Source: Algoriphagus sp. (GTDB taxonomy: Bacteria > Bacteroidota > Bacteroidia > Cytophagales > Cyclobacteriaceae). Taken from it: a DNA stretch of 41,131 nucleotides. How positions within the stretch are numbered: position 1 is the first letter of the stretch; every line of letters begins with the position of its first letter. Shown here piece after piece: positions 8,390 through 14,507 of this stretch. Position numbers and translations under genes: made by a program. Below the pieces are notes generated by a model. That model was not told the DNA's origin, searched no databases, and was given only the letters and a program-made list of their open reading frames with translations. Location: the NCBI GenBank assembly GCA_023255285.1, contig JALRIY010000001.1, positions 13,875-55,005 on the forward strand. Direction: 5' to 3'.

Positions 8390-8823
8390 TTTTTTGATGT
8401 GGGTTTGAATAGCTGATTTGTTGTATTGAGGTATTTTAAGTCATTTAAGGGTAGCAGTAATTGTTGCTGGCCTTTGGAGAGGTTGGTTTGAATTTGTGCA
8501 AGGGCTTCCATGACCTGTTGGTAAGCAAGTTGTTCTTGTTTTTTTTGCTCGTATGACTGCCAAACCCAGAAGAAGCAGGCCAATAATGCTATCGACGCTG
8601 CCCATCCCAACCGAGCTATATGGAAAGTTGGACGTTGCTTCTCCATTGGATGGACTATTTTTTTTGGGATTTCCAATTTGAAGTCATCCAATAGACCAAA
8701 AAGTGTCTTTTCTTCTAGGTATCCGTCGGTAGCCCGAAGCAAGGTTTTGAGCTCTAGTTCTTCGTCGAGACTGGTCTCTGTCTCCCAGTATTTTTCTAAA
8801 AGGGTTTCTAATCTTGTTTTCAT
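8386..8823 (-). CDS. One-TM anti-sigma-factor-like protein
   Basis: 145 aa. The first ~70 residues are charged and helical (MKTRLETLLEKYWETETSLDEELEL...), followed by one membrane helix (about 74-90, WAASIALLACFFWVW) and a periplasmic tail rich in Gln and Lys. This topology and its position directly after an ECF sigma gene, with a 4-nt overlap, are what is expected of a membrane-bound anti-sigma factor, although no zinc-binding HxxxCxxC motif is present. It also overlaps the following DUF4252 gene by 4 nt. The role is inferred from context and topology only. Confidence 0.7.
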   Translation of the reverse strand: MKTRLETLLEKYWETETSLDEELELKTLLRATDGYLEEKTLFGLLDDFKLEIPKKIVHPMEKQRPTFHIARLGWAASIALLACFFWVWQSYEQKKQEQLAYQQVMEALAQIQTNLSKGQQQLLLPLNDLKYLNTTNQLFKPTSKK

Positions 8824-9311
8824 CGATGGATTCCTTGGCTGATTAATTTTTCCCGGACATTTTTTCTTGCTCTGTGGAGGTTTATTTTTACTTGTTCCAA
8901 GGTCATTTCCAAGAGCTTTGCAATCTCCTCATAGCTCATTTCTTCCACTTCTCTAAGGAGGAAAACATCCTTTTGCTTCTGTGGTAGGTGATCTACCAAG
9001 GTGAAAATGTGCAAGAGCTGATCGTTATTTTCATAGCTATAGATTTCAGGTTGGGGAAGTTCTTCAGTCCCCTCCAACCCAGTCAATCTATTTGTTTTTC
9101 GATAGTGCATCAAGGTTTCGTTTTTTAGGGATTTAACTAACCAGCCACCTATATTGGGATGGTTTTCTAAATCCACTTGACGTTCCACTGATTTGAAGAA
9201 AACATTTTGAAGAAGGTCTTCGGATAGGTCGCGGTCTTTGGTCCATAAGTAGACCATCCGATATAACCTATCTCGCAGTGGCCAGATATGTGCTTCAAAA
9301 AATGACTTCAT
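8820..9311 (-). CDS. RNA polymerase ECF sigma factor
   Basis: 163 aa, the length of an ECF sigma-70 factor. Region 2 is seen at about 10-75 (RLYRMVYLWTKDRDLSEDLLQNVF, then GGWLVKSLKNETLMHYRK) and region 4 at about 105-160 (LVDHLPQKQKDVFLLREVEEMSYEEIAKLLEM, then INLHRARKNVREKL), with the typical helix-turn-helix. It directs RNA polymerase to a small regulon, probably including its own four-gene operon. All downstream neighbours are translationally coupled or closely spaced. Confidence 0.93.
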   Translation of the reverse strand: MKSFFEAHIWPLRDRLYRMVYLWTKDRDLSEDLLQNVFFKSVERQVDLENHPNIGGWLVKSLKNETLMHYRKTNRLTGLEGTEELPQPEIYSYENNDQLLHIFTLVDHLPQKQKDVFLLREVEEMSYEEIAKLLEMTLEQVKINLHRARKNVREKLISQGIHR

Positions 9312-9566
9312 TTAGGAAGATGATGTTCCAAACAAGAAAAAGTTACAATTGAGCAAAATTTTTTTCAATATTATTTATAAAAACCATTTTATACTGCCCA
9401 GGTTATCCTTGTATTCCTGTTGGAGTGCCCTATAATCGAATTTTAAATACATGAAAAATAGTATGCATGCAGACTATTTTATATTTTGGCAATAAAATAG
9501 AAAGAAGATAGTTGAAGCAGGAACAAAAAACAGGGCATAAAAAAACCCGATCTGCAAAGATCGGGT
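9312..9566. other. AT-rich intergenic region with no gene
   Basis: Spacer between the sigma-factor start and tRNA-Phe. It is very AT-rich (runs at 9350-9400 and 9440-9500) and should hold the sigma operon promoter on the minus strand. I do not see a convincing TAnnTTTG box, which would fit an ECF-dependent promoter. The tRNA terminator occupies its upper end. Confidence 0.5.
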
Positions 9567-9567
9567 T
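9538..9567 (-). terminator. Rho-independent terminator after tRNA-Phe
   Basis: On the minus strand a 9-bp stem AACCCGATC / GATCGGGTT with a 6-nt loop is followed by a T-run. The 5' side of the stem begins at the encoded CCA end of the tRNA. Confidence 0.9.
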
Positions 9568-9642
9568 GGTGGTGATAAGTGGACTCGAACCACCGACTCA
9601 CGGATTTTCAGTCCGATGCTCTACCAACTGAGCTAATCCACC
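9567..9642 (-). tRNA. tRNA-Phe (anticodon GAA)
   Basis: 76 nt including an encoded CCA. The D arm (GCTCAGTTGGTAGAGC), anticodon loop CTGAAAA with GAA at 9607-9609, and T loop TTCGAGT are all normal. Folding by hand, the acceptor pairs only over positions 1-5 (GGTGG with the matching 3' side, position 5 as G-U). Positions 6-67 and 7-66 would be A-A and U-U, and 27-43 is U-U. These weak pairs are unusual but the gene is otherwise complete, with its own terminator. Confidence 0.93.
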
Positions 9643-9744
9643 ATCCCTTTAAGTGTTGCAAATGTAGAAAAATGAGGATTCTCTACAAATCCTTTTCAGA
9701 AAAAATAGACCCAAAATTTATAAAAACTAGTTAATCCGATCAAT

Positions 9745-11079
9745 ATGAGCATTTTACCACAAGTCGCATTTATCCTAATTCTAGGGATTGCAGGCTTTTT
9801 TTTGAGTAAAAGGATCCAATTTCTTCGACGAAACATTCTACTTGGTAAGGCAGAAACACGAAATGACCAACCTGAAAATCGGTGGAAAGCCATGTTTCTT
9901 GTGGCTTTGGGACAGCAGAAAATGTTCATACGACTGGTCCCCGCATTTTTACATCTTTTGATTTATGTGGGATTTTTGGTGATCAATTTGGAAGTGCTGG
10001 AGTTTGTGCTCGACGGATTATTGGGAACCCACCGCCTCTTTGCTCCCATCTTAGGAGGTCTATATACCGTAGCGATCAATGTATTTGAATTTCTTGCCGT
10101 TGCGGTATTGGTCTCCTGTGTTGCTTTTTTAATACGAAGAAACGTGATGAAAGTGGAGCGTTTTACCAAGCCTGAACTGAAGGGATGGGCAGCATTGGAT
10201 GCCAATTTAATTTTAGTCATCGAAATCATCCTGATGTTTGCCATTCTGACCATGAATGCTACGGATCAGATTTTGGCTAGCCGAGGAGATGCGCATTACC
10301 TAGTTTTGGGTCCTCTATTCTTTAGTAGCTTCCTCCAGCCACTCTTTGAGGGCCTTTCAACAGGTGCTTTGGTAGCCATAGAGCGTTTCGCCTGGTGGTT
10401 TCACATTGCCGGCATTTTGGCTTTTGCGGTGTATGTGACTTATTCCAAGCACTTGCATATTTTCTTGGCCTTCCCGAATACCTGGTATTCGAATCTAAAA
10501 CCAAAGGGAGAAATGATAAATATGCCCGAGGTGACCCAAGAAGTGAACATGATGTTGGGAATACCTACGGAAACTCCAACTGATGCTCCTGCTGAAATAG
10601 GGAGATTTGGTGCCAAAGATATCAATGACCTCAGCTGGGTAAATGTCCTCAATGCCTACTCCTGTACGGAATGTGGGCGCTGTAGCTCCGAGTGTCCAGC
10701 AAATTTGACTGGCAAAAAACTATCCCCACGCAAGATCATGATGGATGTACGCGACCGAGCCGAAGAGGTAGGAAAAAGCCTAGATGCGGGTGGACCAGGT
10801 CTAGGCGACGGAAAGGCGCTTTTGGGAGATTACATCACCAAAGAAGAGATCAACGCCTGTACTAGCTGCAATGCCTGTGTAGAGGCCTGCCCTATCAATA
10901 TTGACCCTCTCTCAATTATTCTGCAGATGCGTCGCTATGTGGCTATGGAGGAGTCGGGCACGCCTGCACAGTGGAATGCGATGTTCCAAAATATGGAAAC
11001 GAGCTTTTCACCTTGGAAATTTAGTCCAAGCGACCGCTTCAACTGGTCTGAAAAACTAAAAGAAGAAGAAATGAAGTAA
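9745..11079 (+). CDS. Membrane-anchored 4Fe-4S dicluster protein (HdrDE/NarI-like fusion)
   Basis: 444 aa. The N-terminal ~245 residues form about five to six membrane helices resembling the NarI/HdrE cytochrome b fold, with helix histidines His70 and His220 as possible heme ligands. The C-terminal part has two 4Fe-4S ferredoxin-type motifs: Cys307/310/313/317 (SCTECGRCSSECP) and Cys372/375/378/382 (ACTSCNACVEACP). It is a membrane electron-transfer subunit, probably working between quinone and the CCG-domain protein encoded 60 nt downstream. This pairing mirrors HdrE/HdrD of heterodisulfide reductase and GlpC/LutA-type oxidoreductases. The electron donor is not encoded nearby, so the direction of flow is unknown. 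Confidence 0.9.
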   Translation: MSILPQVAFILILGIAGFFLSKRIQFLRRNILLGKAETRNDQPENRWKAMFLVALGQQKMFIRLVPAFLHLLIYVGFLVINLEVLEFVLDGLLGTHRLFAPILGGLYTVAINVFEFLAVAVLVSCVAFLIRRNVMKVERFTKPELKGWAALDANLILVIEIILMFAILTMNATDQILASRGDAHYLVLGPLFFSSFLQPLFEGLSTGALVAIERFAWWFHIAGILAFAVYVTYSKHLHIFLAFPNTWYSNLKPKGEMINMPEVTQEVNMMLGIPTETPTDAPAEIGRFGAKDINDLSWVNVLNAYSCTECGRCSSECPANLTGKKLSPRKIMMDVRDRAEEVGKSLDAGGPGLGDGKALLGDYITKEEINACTSCNACVEACPINIDPLSIILQMRRYVAMEESGTPAQWNAMFQNMETSFSPWKFSPSDRFNWSEKLKEEEMK

Positions 11080-11139
11080 GAGATGCAAGAAAACTGATTT
11101 GGTCTTGCGTCTTGTATTTAATGTCTAGTAGCTAAAAAT
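11080..11139. repeat. Short word-repeat insertion within an operon
   Basis: The 60-nt spacer between the two Fe-S genes consists of near-repeats (TCTTGCGTCTTGTATTTAAT, GTCTAGTAGCTA) like the mosaic at 261-487. It separates two genes whose homologues are expected to be cotranscribed. Confidence 0.4.
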
Positions 11140-11931
11140 ATGTCTACCTATCAAGTTCCTACCATGGCCGAAATGGCCGCTAACTCCCAAACACCCGAGG
11201 TTCTCTTTTGGGTGGGCTGTGCAGGTTCCTTTGACGAGCGCTACAAAGCGGTCACTCAGGCTTTTGTCAAAATATTGAATAAAGTAGGGGTGAGCTTTGC
11301 CGTGCTGGGCCCAGAAGAAGCATGTACAGGAGATCCTGCTCGACGTGCAGGAAATGAATTTCTTTTTCAAATGCAGGCGGTAGCTAATATTCAAGTGATG
11401 AATGCCTATGAAGTCAAAAAAGTAGTCACAGCCTGTCCACATTGCTTCAACACCATCAAAAACGAATACCCTGCCTTGGGAGGCAACTACGAAGTAATCC
11501 ACCACTCCGAATTTCTTCAACAGCTCATCAACGAAGGAAAAGTGACCCTTCAAGGAGGTGGAGAGTTTAAAGGTAAAAAAATCACTTTTCACGATTCCTG
11601 TTACTTAGGCCGTGCTAATGGCGTGTACGAAGCTCCACGGGAGGTAATCAAAGCCTTGGATGTGGAACTCGTAGAAATGAAGCGCTGTCGCACGAAAGGA
11701 CTCTGCTGCGGTGCAGGAGGTGCACAAATGTTTAAGGAGCCAGAACCTGGTAAAAAAGACATCAACATTGAACGAACAGAGGAGGCATTGGCCACCGGAG
11801 CACAAGCTATCGCGGTGGGTTGCCCCTTTTGCTTGACCATGATGACAGATGGGATCAAAAACAAAAACAAGGAAGCGGAAGTACAAGTTTATGACCTTGC
11901 CGAAATTGTTGCCAAGGATATGGGAATTTAA
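11140..11931 (+). CDS. CCG-domain Fe-S protein (HdrB/LutA-like)
   Basis: 263 aa, soluble, with two cysteine-rich CCG-type modules. The first has Cys27, Cys62 and CPHC (99-102), with CTG in place of CCG; the second is complete: Cys154 (HDSCYLGR), LCCGAGG (Cys189-190) and GCPFC (228-231). In the HdrB/HdrD, GlpC and LutA families such modules bind an unusual 4Fe-4S cluster that handles thiol/disulfide or flavin electron transfer. It probably docks on the membrane Fe-S protein just upstream. Annotations as heterodisulfide reductase should not be taken literally, because coenzyme B/M are not expected in this lineage. The substrate is unknown. Confidence 0.9.
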   Translation: MSTYQVPTMAEMAANSQTPEVLFWVGCAGSFDERYKAVTQAFVKILNKVGVSFAVLGPEEACTGDPARRAGNEFLFQMQAVANIQVMNAYEVKKVVTACPHCFNTIKNEYPALGGNYEVIHHSEFLQQLINEGKVTLQGGGEFKGKKITFHDSCYLGRANGVYEAPREVIKALDVELVEMKRCRTKGLCCGAGGAQMFKEPEPGKKDINIERTEEALATGAQAIAVGCPFCLTMMTDGIKNKNKEAEVQVYDLAEIVAKDMGI

Positions 11932-11960
11932 TTATAAGATTTGAATCAAAAAGGCCCATT

Positions 11961-11988
11961 TTGCCGTTAAGCAAAAGGAGTATTTTTG
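11961..11988 (+). promoter_or_regulatory. Bacteroidota-type promoter (TTG-N17-TAnnTTTG)
   Basis: TTG at 11961-11963 and TATTTTTG at 11981-11988 are 17 nt apart, within the range known for Flavobacterium housekeeping promoters. The box ends 21 nt before the ATG at 12010 and overlaps an in-frame TTG at 11986, which excludes that codon as the start. Confidence 0.65.
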
Positions 11989-12009
11989 TTGAAGAATAAA
12001 CACCGTGCC

Positions 12010-12498
12010 ATGTATCTTCCCTTTGACCAGCTACCAGACAACTCACGGATCTGGGTGTATGTTTCTCCTCGCAGGTTCACTCCTTCAGAACAGGAATGGA
12101 TTCAATCAAGTCTAAAAGATTTTTGTGACAACTGGGCTACCCATGGAAAAGGGATGCCTACTTCATACACTATTTTAGAAGAGCAGTTGCTAGTGCTTGC
12201 CGTAGATGAAAGCCAGTTGGGGGCCTCAGGCTGTTCTATTGATTCCTCCGTACGTGTCCTTAAAGATTTTGAACGAAAGTTTCAAATTAATTTAGTAGAT
12301 CAAGGCAAGCTCACCTTACGGGACCAAAGTGGACAAGTTCAGGTTCTGCCAGCCCTAGGAATCAAATCTAGAATTCAAGGGGGAGAAATTGGTCTTGAAC
12401 AAGAGGTGATGCTCCCAACCATCCAAACTAAAGCAGAATTATCAGGCCTATGGCAGCCCCTTTCAAAAAGTTGGCTGAGGGCATATTTTCCAAATTAA
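12010..12498 (+). CDS. Conserved Bacteroidota protein of unknown function
   Basis: 162 aa, soluble, no signal peptide. Starts MYLPFDQLPDNSRIWVYVS and contains a conserved core VDESQLGASGCSIDSSVRVL followed by FERKFQINLVDQ. I recognise this family from Bacteroidetes genomes, where it is often labelled ABC transporter ATPase; no Walker A or B motif is present, so that label is not supported. The SGCSIDSSV cysteine is notable and could be functional. It has its own promoter and is followed 37 nt later by the PorE-like gene, which may be cotranscribed. Function unknown. Confidence 0.85.
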   Translation: MYLPFDQLPDNSRIWVYVSPRRFTPSEQEWIQSSLKDFCDNWATHGKGMPTSYTILEEQLLVLAVDESQLGASGCSIDSSVRVLKDFERKFQINLVDQGKLTLRDQSGQVQVLPALGIKSRIQGGEIGLEQEVMLPTIQTKAELSGLWQPLSKSWLRAYFPN

Positions 12499-12535
12499 AT
12501 CCCCATATTCACTCGTAGACTTCACTTGCTGTACA

Positions 12536-14470
12536 ATGAAATCCATTTTTTCTACGTTAGCTCTACTTCTTTTACTCCTTTTAGGGGCCTGTAAAAGTCT
12601 TTTTGAAAGGGGAAACGAACAGTATCTTTCTGGTCAATACCAGTATGCTATCAGCACCTTCAATCAGGTCTTGGCTGCCGATTCCAGCAACCTATCTGCC
12701 CGTCGACTACTCGCAGAAAGTTACCGCCTTTCCAATCGCATAGAATCCTCCTTGCCTCATTACCAAAAGTTAGCTCAGGAAGATCCTAGCTTTGAAACTC
12801 ATTTTTTCTTAGGACAAAGTTTGAAAGCAAATCAAAGATGGGATGCAGCCAAACTTGCCTTTGAAGCTGCGGCAGCATCAACTTCCGATGAGCGTTTGCA
12901 AGCCCGCATCAAGCAAGAGCTAACCGGGCTTCCTTTGGTAGCAGAGATTAAAGATTACTTCAGCAATTACTTGTTGGTCAATTACAATGAATTGAATAGT
13001 GCAGGGGCAGACTATGCTCCTTTAATTAGCGAGGATTTCCTTTATTTTACCTCGGGCAGGGCCTCATCTCGATTATATCCCGCTACAGGGACAGGCTATC
13101 ATCAGCTCTTTCGAGCTCGAGCTCAAGGTCTAAAAGTGGATGCAGCCGGAGTGGAGCGTTTGCCTGAATTTGAAAATGAGGAGGGACTCAATCAAGCTGC
13201 TTTGGCCATCAGCCCCGATGGAAATACGTTCATCTATGCACGAGGGAATTCTACCTCTGCTAGGGATTATCCAGAGACCATGCTTTTTGCATCCTACTTC
13301 CGTGGAGCGGGATTTACGCAACCTAGTTGGATGCCTGTCAATGAAGAAGATACCTGGTGGAACTCGACTCCTGCTTTTTCTAGTGATGGCACAGAACTAT
13401 TTTTTGCTTCCAATCGGCCAGGAGGCTACGGAGGTATAGATTTGTATAAGGCAACCAAGCTGGCGAATGGAGATTTTGGCAATGCAGTCAATCTTGGTCC
13501 TACCATCAATACTTTAGGCAATGAACTGTTTCCTCGTCCAACTGAAGATGGAAAATTATTCTTTGCATCGGATGGGCACCCTGGTTTAGGAAAATTGGAC
13601 CTGTTTGTTGCTGAAAAAAATCAAGATGGGGTCCAAGTCGTCAGTAATTTAGGTCCTAGCTTCAATAGCCAAGCCGATGATTTTGGAATTTTCTTTACTG
13701 ACTACCCCAAAGCTGGGTTCATCTCTTCCAATCGGGCAGGAGGGAAAGGGGATGATGATATTTACTTTTTTGAGGACAAGACTCCAGCACCAAAAATAGT
13801 AAACGTCCTACTGAATGTATTTACCAAAGAGGTTCAAGTAGATGGCAAAGAGGTAATCTTACCTAGAACTCGTGTGGCTTTGTACGGAGAAGATAAGCGG
13901 CAGCTGGGTGGAGATTTTTCCAATGCTCAGGGAAGAGTTCGTTTCTCACTTTCTCCAGAGAGTGATTACAGTATTATTGCTTCACGAAGTGGGTATTTTT
14001 CCAAATCAATTCCTTTTACAACCAAGGGAAAGACTCCTGATCCGGCCACGCTTTTTCAAGAAGTGACCAATATTGTTCTGGATACCACAGTGATTTTAGA
14101 TCAATTGATTTTAGAGAAGGCCATTGTCTTGGACAATATTTATTACGACTTAAATAAAGCAGATATCCGTGCCGATGCGTTGCCTGAATTGGATAAATTG
14201 GTTAAAATATTAAGGGATAACCCTGCCATTCGTATTGAATTGAGTTCGCATACGGATTCTAGATCCAGCGATGATTACAACTTGATTTTGTCTCAGCAAC
14301 GAGCACAGGCAGCAGTAGATTACTTGGTGAGCCAAGGCATTACTCCGGATCGTTTGGTTGCAAAAGGATATGGGGAAACTCAGCTTTTGATTTCAAATGC
14401 ACAAACTGAGGAGGAGCATCAAACCAATAGGCGCACCGAGTTTAAGGTGATTGAAATCAAAGAAAACTAG
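12536..14470 (+). CDS. OmpA-family lipoprotein with TPR and beta-propeller (PorE-like)
   Basis: 644 aa. The lipoprotein signal has the lipobox LGAC, with the lipidated Cys19. Domains in order: TPR-like helices (about 22-120, YLSGQYQYAISTFNQVL, RRLLAESYRLSN), PD40/WD40-like propeller repeats (about 150-430; SPDGNTFIYARG, SSDGTELFFASNRPGGYGGIDLY, FFASDGHPGLGKLDLF, FISSNRAGGKGDDDIYFF), a carboxypeptidase-regulatory-like beta domain (about 435-520), and a C-terminal OmpA peptidoglycan-binding domain (535-644) with the SSHTDSR and QQRAQAAVDYL signatures (Asp574, Arg589). This exact order is that of PorE, the type IX secretion component that anchors the machinery to peptidoglycan. Many paralogues share this layout, so the T9SS assignment is likely but not certain. 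Confidence 0.88.
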   Translation: MKSIFSTLALLLLLLLGACKSLFERGNEQYLSGQYQYAISTFNQVLAADSSNLSARRLLAESYRLSNRIESSLPHYQKLAQEDPSFETHFFLGQSLKANQRWDAAKLAFEAAAASTSDERLQARIKQELTGLPLVAEIKDYFSNYLLVNYNELNSAGADYAPLISEDFLYFTSGRASSRLYPATGTGYHQLFRARAQGLKVDAAGVERLPEFENEEGLNQAALAISPDGNTFIYARGNSTSARDYPETMLFASYFRGAGFTQPSWMPVNEEDTWWNSTPAFSSDGTELFFASNRPGGYGGIDLYKATKLANGDFGNAVNLGPTINTLGNELFPRPTEDGKLFFASDGHPGLGKLDLFVAEKNQDGVQVVSNLGPSFNSQADDFGIFFTDYPKAGFISSNRAGGKGDDDIYFFEDKTPAPKIVNVLLNVFTKEVQVDGKEVILPRTRVALYGEDKRQLGGDFSNAQGRVRFSLSPESDYSIIASRSGYFSKSIPFTTKGKTPDPATLFQEVTNIVLDTTVILDQLILEKAIVLDNIYYDLNKADIRADALPELDKLVKILRDNPAIRIELSSHTDSRSSDDYNLILSQQRAQAAVDYLVSQGITPDRLVAKGYGETQLLISNAQTEEEHQTNRRTEFKVIEIKEN

Positions 14471-14507
14471 TTGGATCCCCGAATTAACAGGATGATTTTT
14501 GGAGCAA

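Noticed and set aside
11125..11592. Long antisense frame opposite the CCG-domain gene, and similar ones at 336-833, 2053-2469 and 6412-6858
   Set aside because: Each is the mirror of a well-supported gene, with residue composition explained by the complementary codons.
9745..11931. True heterodisulfide reductase
   Set aside because: Similarity is at domain level only; methanogen cofactors are not expected in this lineage and no HdrA or hydrogenase partner is present.
12010..12498. Label ABC transporter ATPase for this conserved protein
   Set aside because: No Walker A, Walker B or signature motif; the label is a propagated error.
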